Position numbers and translations under genes: made by a program. Below are positions 10,951 to 23,755 of a stretch of DNA of 64,000 nucleotides, one piece after another. How positions within the stretch are numbered: position 1 is the first letter of the stretch; each line of letters begins with the position of its first letter. Source of the stretch: Argopecten irradians (Eukaryota > Mollusca > Bivalvia > Pectinida > Pectinidae). The stretch covers positions 32,415,528 to 32,479,527 of the forward strand of contig NC_091142.1 of NCBI RefSeq assembly GCF_041381155.1. Reading direction: 5' to 3'. Under the pieces are notes generated by a model. That model made no database searches and had not been told where the DNA came from. It was given only the letters and a program-made list of their open reading frames with translations.

Positions 10951-12502
10951 AACAAGAGGCCCAAAGGGCCTAACGGTCATCTGACTACCTTGGCAATAGT
11001 AAAATTAATTATATATGGTGTCACTTTGTCAGGACCATGTCAGAATCATTTTCAATTTCTTTCAACAAATTTTATTTCAAACAAGAGGCCCAAGGGTCTT
11101 AACATATAGGAAATTAATTAGATATAGTGTCATGGTAGCCATCTTCGATTTGGGATCAACCAAAGATGTAACAATACTTTGTTGGGACCATGTCAGGATC
11201 ATTTCATGCAAGTTTCAGCAAAATCGCACCGGTAGAACTTGAGAAGAAGTTCAAAATGTGTTTTCAAGATGGCGGATGTGGCGGTCATCTTAGATTTCAG
11301 ATCGACCCGAAAAATAACAACACTTTGTCAGGACCATGTCAGGATCATTTCATGCAAGTTTCAGCCAAATCGCACTGGAAGAACTTGAGAAGAAGTTTAA
11401 AATGTGTTTTCAAGATGGCGGCCATCTTGGATTTCGGATCGACCCGAAAAATAACAACACTTGGTCGGGACCATATCAGTATCATTTCATGCAAGTTTCA
11501 GCAAAATTGCACCGGTAGAACTTGAGAAGAAGTTCAAAATGTGTTTTCAAGATGGCGGCTGTGGCGGCCATCTTAGATTTCGGATCAACCCGAATAATAA
11601 CAACACTTTGTTGGCACCATGTCAGGATCACTTCATGAAAGTTTCAGCCAAATTGCACCGGTAGAACTTGAAAAGAAGTTCAAAATGTGTTTTCAAGATG
11701 GTGGCTGTGGCGGCCATCTTGGATTTTGGATCGACCCGAAAAATAACATCAATTTGTCAGGACCATATCCCTATCATTTCATGCAAGTTTCAGCCAAATT
11801 GCATCGGTAGAACTTGAGAAGAAGTTCAAAATGTGTTTTCAAGATGGCGGCTGTGGCGGCCATCTTAGATTTCAGATCTACCCGAAAAATAACAACACTT
11901 TGTCCGGACCATGTCAGGATCATTTCATGCATGTTTCAGCCAAATCGCATCAGTAGAACTTGAGAAAAAGATCAAAATGTGTTTTCCAGATGGCGGCTGT
12001 GGCGGCCATCTTGGATTTTCGGATCGACCCGAAAAATAACAACACTTGGTCGGAACCTTCCAAGGACCATTTCATGCAAGTTTCAGCTATATCGCAGCGG
12101 TAGAACTTAAGAAGAAGTTCAAAATGTGTTTTGAAGATGGCGGCTGTGGCGGCCATCTTGGATTACGGATTGACCCGAAAAATAACAACACTTTGTCGGG
12201 ACCATATCAGTATCATTTCATGCAAGTTTCAGCCAAATCGCACTGGTAGAACTTGAGAAGAAGTTCAAAATGTGTTTTCAAGATGGCAGCTGTGGCGGCC
12301 TTCTTGGATTTCTGATCGACCCGAAAAATAACAACACTTGGTCGGGACCATCTGAGAATCATTCCAGGCAAGTTTCAGCTCAGTCACACTGGCGGAACTT
12401 GAGAAGAAGTTAAGAATGTGAAAAGTTAACTCACGGCGGACGGCGACAGACGAAACATGACGACTATAGGTCATCCTGACCCTTCGGGTCAGATGACCTT
12501 AA
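10951..12502 (+). mobile_element. Pearl-like element, family D (tandem units)
   Basis: The 5' end is ACAAG, palindrome AGGCCCAAAGGGCCT, then GGTCATCTGAC. A second, diverged 5' end occurs at about 11080. Roughly eight ~150-bp units share AGATGGCGGCTGTGGCGGCC and TTTCATGCAAGTTTCAGC. The 3' end is a CGGACGGCGACAGACG remnant and the hairpin TGACCCTTCGGGTCA inside GGTCATC...GATGACC, then TTAAAA. Several short ORFs here are the same unit translated repeatedly. Confidence 0.83.
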
Positions 12503-14632
12503 AATGCAAACGGTATTTTTTTTTTTTTTAGAATTTTGGTGTGAATTTATTTTTTGAAAAAATATATTAATAAAAAATTGATTAAAATAAATCAACTTTT
12601 TTCTCTCTCAGATTTACATTTTGAATACTAAATGGATACATGTACAATTATCTGTATTTTCTTAATTTAGTGTGCTTGTAAATTAATTATACTATAGTCA
12701 TTATTATTAAACTTGTTATCTTATTCAGTGTTTGTAAATTAATTATACATAGTCATTATTATGAAACTTGTTATCTTATTCAATTCAATACAGTATTTTT
12801 TAATATTTCAATAAATATATATTAAAATAAAGGTAATTGGATTGAAATAAAGATGTATTTTTCATTTTTCCCATTCTTTTAATTAATGTAAATGAAATTT
12901 AGATCTTTCTTGTGAATCAATTATAGTCATTATCATATGATCGACAGATTGCAATTTCCAAAATCATTTTTTGTACTCAGAACAATATGAATAGATGTCC
13001 TGATATTACTTAGACCAAAAAAAAAGTTTGTTTAGGGTCACATGAGGCCAAAAAATAGGGTAGGTAGGTCAGATTTTTATTTTTTATTTCTAAATATTTT
13101 ATACAATTTTCATGTCACAGATTTACTGCCCTATGTACTTGCATGATATTTTTAAATATGCATTAAAAAGTCAGTTTAAATTGTTCACCATACTTTAACA
13201 TGCTGCTATACATGGCCTCTTTCTCTTTTACAAATCGTCTTTAATTTTTCTTTTTTTTTTTTCTTTGTTTCAATTTTGCAATATATATGTTAAGATTCTA
13301 TATCTTTAATAATGGAAACACTTGCCTTTTAGTTTTTTATTTTCGCTTTGTAGACTTGTAGATATTTAGCATAATCTACACGCAGACTGCATATTGTCAA
13401 AGAAGTTTGAAATATAATAAATATGTACACTAACTTTGGATTGAAACAAAATATTTAATTTACAAGCAATATTTAACCCAGATAAAACCTCAACACTTTC
13501 ACTCACCCGCACCACACAACATGCTAGCCATATACCTTGCTGAAAGTGGGCCACATGCCAAATATACCCACTGAAATGACCTAGAATATTGTGCCTGAGG
13601 TGTTAATTAATTGGTTATTGCCATTCATAATACAATTTTCATGTCTGGTTGGCGTTTTGCGTCTGTACCTCAGTTAGTTTGCCTTGGTTTGGCTCACCTG
13701 TCAGGCCGCTATTTTCCGAGTGTGTTTGATTGCAAAGTCCCAAGAGTTGGGGGTAAACCTAGGTAGGGATCAGAGGTCAGGACCCTAAACAGACATTTTT
13801 TTTTTTTTTTTTTGCCTAACTTTACACTGTAGTCAATGGAGAACACCTAAATTGTCATCTTGCAACAAAACGAGGCTACAGAATTTAATAGTTCATGTGC
13901 AGAAATAGTCTTAGAACAGGTTTTAACGCATCTAAAAATTATGACACCCTTTTTTTTAATATTAAATCTTATGTGATTACATTTCACGGAATCCTGCATT
14001 TGGGTAACTAAATGCAGGGCCGTGGAAAAAACTTTGAAATGTACTCGTCCCTCGGACAAGTGCTTCATTAAAATCTACTCGTCCGAAAGACATTTTCACT
14101 TGCCCGCAATATTTTTCAGATAAATAAGTATAAAATGATAACTCAAATGGGTGCTGGGTCGCGACCGCGACCAGTTATCGTTATCGTGCTAGTATTCTCA
14201 ACACGCGCAATTTCCCGAAGTCGGAGCCAGCTGAGGAAGAAGTTGCAATGGTAAGATTATGTCCGTCAAAAAATCAGGTTTTTTTTAAATACCTTGTTTA
14301 AAACAGTATCCAGAATGCATATTTTCTATATTCTTATTAAATCCCACGTGTGCCTTGGGGGGCGGTGATAATACGCAGTAATGTCCATGCATTCACAAAC
14401 AAGTCATTGTTTTTGTTTACATCAGCGTCTGTAAAATTGACGTCGCATCTCTGTATCCAAGCGTGCCCAAGCTTGGGGCGGGTAACTCTGATTTTATACC
14501 TTGCTCATTAATGGTCTTGTTAAAGTCCAAAAAACGAAGCAATTTTGCGATGTATTATGTAAAATGACGGTGAAATATTACACAATGTCATAATATTTTT
14601 TGATGCATAAGATTGATAAATAAATACATTAA
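12503..14632. other. AT-rich intergenic sequence, no gene seen
   Basis: Poly-A/T tracts and a short imperfect repeat (GTTATCTTATTCA near 12715 and 12770). A sequence starting CAGGGCCGTGGAAAAAAC at ~14014 resembles a hAT terminus, but no matching far end was found. Confidence 0.5.
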
Positions 14633-16712
14633 ACAAGAGATCCCAGAGGGATCTTGGCGCCCACCAAAGAATGATCTATATCTGACAAAGGAAAGATGGA
14701 TCTTTTCTCTACTTCTTAAACTTTTCAAACATACTACACATAAAATTTGAGAGATCGCTTCAGTACCTTTTGAGATATAGCGGTAACAAACTTCAACTAT
14801 CAAAATCAAAGATGACTCCTTGGCGGCCATATTGTTGATCAATCGGTCCCAAATCACAATATGCACAACTAGGGCCCCATTCAGTACTTTCTGAGAAATA
14901 GCGATAACAAACTTTGAATATAACAAGAGATCCCAGAGGGATCTTGGCACCCACCAAAGAATGATCTATGTCTGACAACAGAAAGAGGGATCTTTTCCCT
15001 GCTTTTCAAACTTTTACTAAATACTATATATGAAACTTGAAAAAGATCCTTTCAGTAATTTCTGAGATATGTAGCAGTAACAAACTTCAATTATCAAAAT
15101 CCAAGATGGCTATATATACCTGTCGATCATCTTGCTGACCGATAGGTCCGAAAATGCACTAGACCCCTTCAGGAACCTGCACATGAAATTTGAGAAAGGT
15201 CCCTTCAGTACTTTCTGAGGAAATAGCAGTAACAAACTTTAACTATCAAAATCAAAGATGGCCGCCGTTCGGCCAATCTTGTTGACCGATCTGTCCCAAA
15301 ATGCAATATGCACAACTAGGGTCCTAGGGGAACCTACATATGAAATTTGAGAAATATCCCTTCAGCACTTTCTGAGAATTAGCGGTAACAAACTTTAACT
15401 ATCAAAATCCAAGATGGCCGCCGGTCGGCTATCTTGTTGACCGATCGCTCCCAAAATGCAATATGCACAACTAGGGTTCAAGGGGAACATGCATATGAAA
15501 TTTGAGAGAGATCCCTTCAGTACTTTCTGGGAAATAGCGGTAACAAACTTTAACTACCAAAATCCAAGATGACGGTCGGCCATCTTGTTGACCGATCGGT
15601 CCCAAAATGCAATATGCACAACTAGGGCCCTAGGGGAACCTACATATTAAATTTGAGAAAGATTCCTTTCAGCTACTTTTTGAGAAATAGGGATATCAAA
15701 CCTTAACTATCAAAATCCAAGATGGCCGCCTGGTCGGCCATCTTGTTCTTCGTATTGGTCCAAAATCTGCAATATGGCACAACTAGGGACCCTAGGGTAA
15801 CCTACATGTGAAATTTGAACAAGATCCCTTTCAGTACTTTTTGAGAAATATCGATAAAAAACTTAAATGCCAAAATCAAAGATGGCCGCCTGGCGGCCAT
15901 CTTGTTTTTCCGATCAGATTCAAAATCTGTATGGCACAACTAGGGACCAAGGATAACCTCCATGTGAAGTTTGAACAAAATCCCTTCAGTAGTTCTCAAG
16001 AAATATCGATAACAAACTTCAATTGCCAAAATCAAAGATCTATTTATAACCTTACCAAACCCACCAGAAAAATATTTAGCTACAGTAAATTCTTTATTAT
16101 TCAATTTTTTGTGGAATGGTAAATGCCATAAGATCAAATCTGATGTTATGATTCAAAATTATGCAGATGGTGGGCTTAAGATGATTGACTTGTATGCTTT
16201 CATCCATTCATTAAAGTTAGGATGGGTTAGAAGATTATTCTCGTCTTCAGGCAAATGGTATCTGATTCCTCAAGTCAACTCTAGATTTAAATAAGATATA
16301 TAAATTGTGTGGAAAGATTATGAAGGATGTGTATATCCATTTGTGTCTCGTAAAATTTGTGAAAGATATCCAGCATGTCGTAAATCAAATTATTCTGGAA
16401 AGATGTCTAAATAGACAAAGAGTATAATCTCACAAAGCATCTGGACAAAATCGATAATTATTCTGATAAAGAATTTGTGTTTTTTACCCCCAATGAGGTT
16501 ATAGGTCAGGTATTTATAATTTTTAAATGATCTTGATGAATAAAGCTGACAATTTAAGAAATCTCGAATTTATACAAAAACCTGGAGACTAATTTTTTAC
16601 AAAACCATTGACAAAATATTGTCCGCTTTAAGAAATCACTCGAAATAAAACCAGAGAAACTTTCATACCCAATTTTGTAGACAATTATAGAAATTTCTTT
16701 AAAAGCAAAAAA

Positions 16713-17291
16713 GTGGGGGATGTGAAAGACTTCTATAGGTTTATCATAACTCCATCAACAACTCCAACAGGTACTAGAAAATGGAATTTGAGCTTTAATT
16801 TTGATACAGAAATGTGGTTAAAAATATATACTCTTCCATTTAAGGTAACAAAAAATTCCAAATTGATATGGTTTCAAGTCAGAATTATTCATCATATATT
16901 ACTTACTAATACCTTCCTTCATAAGATAGGAATAAATCCTAGTCCTATGTGTACTTTATGTAATACAGAAAGGGAGACAATTATACATTGCCTATGGGAA
17001 TGCAAAGAGGTGCAAACTCTGCTTCAAAATTTTGAAACTTTATTAGATTTATTGTTTATTCCCTTTGCATATAATAAAGATTCATTTCTTTTTGGAATAG
17101 TTTTACAAAATTGTAGTTCTGTTGACAATGAAATTTTGATAATTATGAAACATTACATTTATAAAACCAGATGTCTTAGCAACTCTTTAAATATCAATGC
17201 TCTTATTTACATAATTAAGGATAATTTTTTAGTTCAAAAATATATGTTTTTTTTAGTCAAAGTGACCATGTTAAAAGGCAATTTGAAATAG
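16713..17291 (+). pseudogene. LINE ORF2 C-terminal fragment (zf-RVT domain)
   Basis: 192-codon open frame carrying the C-x2-C-x8-H-x4-C zinc knuckle of LINE reverse-transcriptase proteins (PMCTLCNTERETIIHCLWEC) preceded by KLIWFQVRIIHHILLTN. The fragment lacks endonuclease and catalytic RT motifs. A frameshift near 17280 cuts it off from the WSKWKPLL ending. The upstream piece at 16060-16290 belongs to the same protein but is separated by stops. Confidence 0.8.
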
Positions 17292-18363
17292 GCTGGAGTA
17301 AATGGAAACCTTTATTGGACCTTTAAGTATATACCTTTACCCTAGTCTTTCACTTAGTCTTTTACTACAACTAACTTACTTTTATTTTCTTTTTATCTTT
17401 TGTTAGGGTTCATATAGCTGATCAGCACAAAGATTCTTCAGAACAATTTTTCATTATTTTTTTTACTTATATAATATATTTAAACTATAATATAGTGTAT
17501 GTGTAACGGTAACGTACCTCCTCCCTCCCTCTTCTTTCTTCTTATCTTTCTTAGGGTTGAAACGATTAGTAATTTTTGTATTCGATTATTCGGTCACATG
17601 TAATCGATTACTAATCGATTAATCGTTTGAATTGAAGGTAACTATATTGTTTCACTACTGACTACTGAAAACGTCCGCCATGTTTTGTTATCAACTAATA
17701 ATAACACCTACCGTATAATATGACAGAGGACATGCCTTATATAATATAAGCCTACCAACAAATAAGAATAGATTTATTGACAAAACAAACGTATTTTCAT
17801 CCCAAATAAGCTCTGAATTCCGTTCCTGTATTGTCTTCCGTAACATCTTTAAATCAAGTCTGCTAACCCGCTGTTTTGACGTGACCTTCACACGTACGAC
17901 TAATCAACCAAATCTGGATCGCCACGGAGCGACATGACCAAATTTTCGTCAATGAACTTTTTTATTTCCGTGATCAAAAAAAAAAAATAAATCAACAACT
18001 CTTATATTCAATTAGAATATGAACAAAAACATTCTTATTCTCATGCAATAGTAAAATTTAAATGTTCAAGATTACTGCTCCTTCCGCTCCCCGAGCGTCC
18101 CGGCGGCGATTAGGCCTCAGTGACGTAACAACATGGAGTCGATCGCTAGTGAAAATTGGCGAACAGCGTGTTGCAAGCTTTCTCATGACATCCACTTTTT
18201 CATTGATTAATGACTTTAACTTCCACAGACACGTAATTTAACAAGTATTTCTCACATCATATATGCTTTGTTGAGTTCAAAACATGTATATAAAGAGATG
18301 AAACTCCAGTCGGAATGGCTTACTCAGAAATCCATGATCTGTCAACATGTTTAGTCAGCTTAC

Positions 18364-19251
18364 CAGGGGTGTAAAAATTTATTTCAAAGCACTAGCCCAG
18401 GGCATAGTAGACACCAAAATTTCACTAGCCGGCCTAACTACCTACTAGCCCCGAAAGAAAAAAGAAAATTTATAATAGCCAGTATTTTTTATATAAATTC
18501 AAATATTTTAAATTGAGTGAGTTTTGTTTTTATCATATTTGCATTTACTTTTTTGATTTAAATTCATAATAAACATTAAGAAAAATCTTTAATCTGTGAT
18601 GATATTTCTATGAACATCAATCTTTTAGATTTTTTTTTAAATCCTGAAATGCCTGAACTTCCGGATTTCCCCGACCTTTGTCCCGGATATTAGAATAACC
18701 ATAATCAAATATGGCTGCCTGCTTACCGGACAGTGGCTTAGTAGCGGCTTGCCCGACTTTTTGAAGGAATGGATTCCACTATTCAGTTTTAAAATCATTT
18801 TTTTAACATACATAAATTTTACCTGGATATCTGAATATGCTTGAGATGATTTATTTGAGATGGTGGTATATTGAATTTTTTCTAGTAACTTTATTGTGTG
18901 TGCAAATGACCGAAAACTTTCACATGAAAATGCATCAATAAATTCACTTGTGAATGATCGGGAGGGTCTAAAGTACTGTACTGGTCCAACAGTCGTCAAT
19001 ATATATTAGACTCTAGATTAAGATTTAAATTTAGATACGAATATTACATAGAAATTTTGCATGTAATGTTTAATGTCAAAGTGTTATTTTGACTTAAGTT
19101 ACGCAATTGATGTTTTCATTTTGAAATATCTTTTTGAAAAAAAGTTCACTACAAGCCACCGGCTAGTAGCGGCTGGAATTTTCACACTAGCCCCAAGCTG
19201 AAAATACATTGTAGCCCCGTGCGTCGGGCTAGTGGATTATTTACACCCCTG
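18364..19251. mobile_element. DNA transposon with 5-bp target duplication, nested in the hAT element
   Basis: Left end CAGGGGTGTAAA and right end TTTACACCCCTG; CTTAC flanks both sides (18359-18363, 19252-19256). Subterminal GCACTAGCCC / GGGCTAGTGG are also inverted. The 5-bp duplication with CAGGG termini fits the hAT5-like group, but this is inference. The 120-codon open frame inside is not recognisable. Confidence 0.82.
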
Positions 19252-19266
19252 CTTACAATGCACTGG

Positions 19267-19415
19267 CTATGCATGTTACGATTAACGATTAATAAAATCT
19301 TTAAAATTATCAGCAATTAGCTTCATTAATCTAATGACTGCTATGCATGTTACGATTAACGATTAATAAAATCTTTAATCGATTATCAGCAATTAGCTTC
19401 ATTAATCTAATCGCC
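19267..19415. repeat. Tandem duplication (~72 bp) inside the hAT right end
   Basis: TGCATGTTACGATTAACGAT plus about 50 following bases occur twice in succession; the second copy restores an ATCGATT missing from the first. It lies next to the hAT right terminus. Confidence 0.8.
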
Positions 19416-19792
19416 TCCGATTATTCGACTAATCGTTTCAGCCCTAATCTTTCTTCTTTAGTATGTCTGTCTATGTATGTGAGTGTGTGTATGTGTGTGT
19501 GAGAGAGAGAGTGAGAGCATGCATATATGTGTGTTATGGTTTGCTATTAATGGTTAATATATGTTTTTATGGATGTCTCATAACTTACAATTTGATGTTC
19601 TTAAGTATTGTGAATCAGTGCATATGCAAGTGTTTGTGTGTTAGTGTCCATTTATATATACTGTGTAAAATGTTCGAAAATAAAAAATTTAAAAAAAAAA
19701 AAAAAAAAAATGGCTGCCTGGCGGCCATCTTGTTTTTCCGATTAGCCACAAAATCTGTATGGCACATATATGGACCAAGGGGACCCACCATG

Positions 19793-20719
19793 CAGTGTTT
19801 TTTTCACTTACTATTTTCAACAGCCCATGCCTTTTCAATTGGGGAAAATAACTCGGAATTTGGAAGAAATTCGGGGGAAAAATTTCAGGAGTGTAAAAAT
19901 TTAGAGAAAAAAAAGTAGAGCCCAATAATTCACTTACAATTGCCCAAAATTAAATTCCACTTGCCCCACCCCCCCCCCCCCCCCCCCCCCCCCCCCAAAA
20001 AAATATTTTTTCTTATCGCAGTACTGTACCTATTAGAAAATTGAAAATCAAAAACTTTAGAATTATCTAATAGTACTAAACATTTCTAATTCTATTTCAC
20101 AAGATGCTTTTCTTCTATTATTAGAAGAAAAATAAAACAATTAATTTGCAACACTATTTACATTTTTAAAACTTTTTTTGTTCTCTCCATTCATTTTTTT
20201 CTAAATTCCTGAATTCCAGAAACCGGCTCTATTATTAGATCCAAAGTGCTACTTCCTACCTTGAACAGAGATCATTTTTACACAAAAAAAACTCCTTGCT
20301 TAACTCGAAAAAAAATAATAATTAGATGACTAATAATGTAAGTTAACTCTGGAAACATTGTTATATTACTTAAAAGCAGTTAACTATTGTTTTTATTAGC
20401 TTGAATGTCTGTAAAACGTCTCTGAACTGAAGGTGCACCTAGCGACCTAGTTATGCTCATTTCGATTTTGTTTTCATTTTGTGAAATAAAAATTGTTTCT
20501 GATCCCAAATGTTTTGTTTTAAGTAATGTAGACTAGTCTTTATTTACACATTTTAGGAATGAAAATCTGGTTCAAACTATCAACACAAATGTCATTGAAT
20601 TTGATCAGTTTTTATTGGGAAATTTGACTCAAAATTGGTAAAAAAAAGGCATTTTTTGCTATGGGAAACTGCAGAAGTTCGTGCTTGTAGATTCGGGTCC
20701 AAAAAAAAAAACCCCACTG
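19793..20719. mobile_element. DNA element with CAGTG termini and 5-bp target duplication
   Basis: Begins CAGTGTTTTTTTCACTTAC and ends AAAACCCCACTG. CCATG is duplicated at 19788-19792 and 20720-20724; removing the insert restores the family E unit sequence (ACCCACCATGTGAAG). It contains a ~26-base C run (~19970-19996). 927 bp, no coding potential recognised. Confidence 0.82.
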
Positions 20720-21719
20720 CCATGTGAAGTTTGAACAAAATCCCTCCAGTAGTTTTTAAGAAATAGTGATAACAAGCATTGTTTACAGACGGACGACGGA
20801 CGCTGGACCACGGGTGCAGGGCGATTTGATTAGCCCACCATCTGATGATGGTGGGCTAAAAATCCAAGATGCAATCTTGTTAACCGATCAATCCCAAATC
20901 ACAATATGAACAACTTGGGCCCTAGGGGAACCTACATATTAAATTTGAGACAAATCCCTTCAGTACTATCTGAGAAATAGCGATAACAAACTTTAACTAT
21001 CAAAATCCAAGATGACGGCCTGGCGGCCATCTTGTTCACCGATTGGTCCAAAAATGCAATATGCACAACTAGGGCCCTAGGGGAACCTACATATTAAATT
21101 TGAGAAAGATCCCTTCAGCACTTTTTAAGAAATAGAGGTAACAAACTTTAACTATCAAAATCCAAGATGGCCGCCTGTCGGCCATCTTGTTCATCTATCG
21201 GTCCCAAAATGCAACATGCACCACTAGGGTTCTAGGGGAACCTGTATATGAAATTTGAGAAAGATCCCTTCAGCCCTTTTTGAGAAATAGCGGTAACAAA
21301 CTTTAACTATCAAAATCCAAGATGGCCGCATCTTGTTGACCGATCGGTCCCAAATTGCAATATGCACAACTAGGGTCCTTGGGGAACGGACAAATGCAAT
21401 ATGAGAAAGATCCCTTCAGTACTTTCTGAGAAATAGCGGTAACAAGAATTGTTAACGGACGGATGGAAGGACAACGGACCACGGACGAAAGGCGATTTGA
21501 ATAGCCCACCATCTGATGATGGTGGGCTAAAAAAAACAACGAAAAAATCACGATAACTGGCCGCAACGCAGTAACCGTTACTCAAATGGGAAACTGATAC
21601 CCATATGCAGGGTTGTGATCAACCTGGTCACCATGATTAAACAATAAATAAATATTTAACCAATTTATTTATCGGCTATGAAAACTCTTAGATGTGCAAG
21701 ATCATGTGCCGGCATTGTA

Positions 21720-23179
21720 TTAACCCTTAGACTGCTACACGCGACTATATACGCGTTGGTTTAAATGGCCCTCAGTGCTACACGCGTAAAAAGAAGACGT
21801 TTTTTGACTCCGAGTTTTCAACCGGCGGTCCGATCGTCAAATCTCCCTCCTGTTGCTAAAATTATGACTGAAAATGAAAGTAGAATGCTTCCGATTGGTT
21901 CTAGTGTAATTACATTCGATAATCTCGGGATTATACCCTAAAAATAACTACAGGTGTGGAGGAATTCGAATGGTATACCGACTCGTCAAATGGCCCGCTC
22001 CGATAGATCGAAGTGATGAAGAACGTGTACAACAGTTCTTTGCTAGCGATGTGTCAGAAGTTGAAAATAAATTTGAAGGTTCAGATACTTTAGATTGGGA
22101 TCCAATAGAAGGCAAAATTATTTTAATTTCTCCTATAAATAAGTGTGTGCCCGATGCCAACACAGAACATGAGGCAGCCCCCCCACGCGGCCGGCTGCCG
22201 TGTTGACAGACGACAAGATTGACTTTCACAGGCGAGTTGAACTTGAAATTAATGCACAACATGAATAAATGTAAACTAGTTGCTTTTAAAAGCATTTTTG
22301 GATGATTACAATATAGAAAATATAGTTGTTCACACAAATTTGTTTATATTATCTACACGAAGTTTACCGTCAATGACCGGCATGTTGAAAGAAAACATGA
22401 ACGAAAAATGACACTGGGATTACGTTTTATGAGATGCAGGTGTTTCTTTTACGTTGATAACGGCTATGGGTTTTATCCAGATTAAGTGATTTACACCACT
22501 GTTGGTCAAGTCATGATGCATTTGAAAAACAATTTTTCAGAAATTGTTTAGGATCGTTTTCTAGTTATATTGTCTAATTAACTTTTCACCTGACTGAAAA
22601 TGACTTACCTGGACTCACCTGAGCTATAACAATACTTTTAAGGGTAACTAGGTCTAAGATAGAGATAATATGTGGTGCATAATGCAAATGCATACACTAT
22701 GTGATGATAGACCAGAAATTAAACAGGAAACTAGCTTCTTTCTTTCATGAACAATTATCAAGATTTTGTTTGTGAATATTAATTAGTTTTAGAAGTTTTT
22801 ACCTGGAATTTTTCAAAGACTTAATAACCAAATGAAGTCATATGCTTCTTAATACTAAGGTTACTCTATTAAATTGGTTTAATTTCATAATTTTAATTGA
22901 GTTTTCTTGTTATTATTTGATACAACCTAATATTTTTACCTTTAGTCACCTGTATTGTTACCTGTATGCTTAACAAGAAGTATATTTGCGGAATAAACAA
23001 CATCAATATAAACTACAGGCAATAACAAACAATTTTCATATAACTTTTATTCACATAATGCAAATAGTTTTCAAGATATAATCATTTATAATTAAGTTAT
23101 CATTTCCCTGAATTTTACAAAATTAATGCAGCACTGAGAGCCATTACTATACAAACCATTGCAGCAGCCTAAGGGTTAA
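21720..23179 (+). mobile_element. piggyBac-like element, deletion derivative
   Basis: TTAA flanks both ends. The termini are CCCTTAGACTGCTACACGCG on the left and, inverted, CCCTTAGGCTGCTGCAATGG on the right, matching the CCYT...CTGC style of piggyBac ends. A subterminal GCACTGAG / CTCAGTGC pair is also inverted. The 1460-bp unit is too short for a ~600-residue transposase. Only a 78-codon frame (21970-22206) with an acidic stretch is present, which could be an N-terminal remnant, but this is not established. Confidence 0.85.
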
Positions 23180-23599
23180 AGAAACACCCCCATTGCTGTA
23201 TGCCATTTTTTCATCCGTCTGACATCGGTCTTCGACAGTAGGCCTAAACTTCATGTAGAGGATGATATAGGCTATATAAATTTGTTTGAACTTTATTTTC
23301 TAAAATGTAATCATCCTAAAATGCTTTTGTATAAATTATATGTTTTTTGTATAAAACAAGGACATAGTCATTCAGATCCCCCGTAAATGGAGATATCCAA
23401 TCTGAAGTTTGATTGTGGAGACTTATGTGTATGGAAAAAAAAAACCAGGAAAAGGAAGTTGAGCTAAAGAAAGATGGAGTATAATTCAAGTAGAGCGGGG
23501 CTGCAATTGTTGAATCAGGTATACAGCCTTGACTTTAAAATTAGACTATATACACAAAGATGGGTGGAGTTTTGCAAAGTAACATTTACGAAAATGACA

Positions 23600-23755
23600 T
23601 TCCGTTCCCAAAATGGAGTTCCGTATTCGGAATACGAATTTCCGGACTAGCGAGTATAAATAATGTTACGGAAATCCGTTCCCTGACATTTCCGTTCGGA
23701 TTGTGAGTTTTCCAGACTACCGGCGTCCGGATTATCGCGGGTCCACTGTACAGCC
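23600..23755. mobile_element. pogo/Tigger-like terminal fragment
   Basis: Ends GTCCGGATTATCGCGGGTCC ACTG then TA, i.e. the inverse of a CAGTGGACCC-GATAATCCGGAC terminus typical of pogo-like Tc1/mariner elements. A related terminus occurs at about 29290-29322. The other end was not found. Confidence 0.5.

Larger units (their letters stand above)
17552..19446. mobile_element. Non-autonomous hAT element with 8-bp target duplication
   Basis: Left end TAGGGTTGAAACGATTAGT, right end ACTAATCGTTTCAGCCCTA; the target duplication ATCTTTCT is exact at 17544-17551 and 19447-19454. Subterminal CGATTA repeats occur at both ends, as is common for transposase binding regions. The 1895 bp include a second inserted element (18364-19251). 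No transposase was recognised inside. Confidence 0.9.
16038..19710 (+). mobile_element. 5'-truncated L1/Tx1-like LINE, 3' end with poly-A
   Basis: Inserted between CAAAATCAAAG and TGGCTGCCTGG of the family E unit. The left part encodes LLFNFLWNGK, NYADGGLKMIDL and SLKLGWVRRLF, typical of the region after the reverse transcriptase in L1-like LINEs. 16713-17291 encodes the C-terminal zinc-binding domain (CTLCNTERETIIHCLWEC). The real C-terminus (WSKWKPLLDL then stop, near 17335) is in another frame, so the copy is frameshifted as well as truncated. A 20-bp poly-A at 19691-19710 marks the 3' end. Non-functional copy. Confidence 0.85.
14633..21530 (+). mobile_element. Pearl-like element(s), family E, interrupted by nested insertions
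   Basis: The 5' palindrome AGATCCCAGAGGGATCT followed by TTGGCGCCCACCA occurs at 14637 and again at 14930. Many ~150-bp units share CCCAAAATGCAATATGCACA and CTGAGAAATAGCGGTAACAA. Two 3' ends are present, at about 20859 and 21530. Each has a GGACGGACGACGG-type tract, GGCGATTTGA and the perfect hairpin AGCCCACCATC-TGAT-GATGGTGGGCT followed by AA. Two 5' and two 3' ends suggest one element beside or inside another. Interrupted at ~16038-19710 by a LINE and at 19793-20719 by a DNA element. Confidence 0.83.

Noticed and set aside
11015..12249. Repeated proteins with FHASFS and KKFKMCFQDGG
   Set aside because: Frames of the family D core unit, not genes.
19463..19918. 151-residue Cys/Val-rich protein
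   Set aside because: It begins in a GT/GA dinucleotide repeat, crosses the LINE poly-A and continues into another element.
21970..22206. Independent 78-residue gene
   Set aside because: Lies inside a piggyBac-ended element; at most a remnant of its internal protein.
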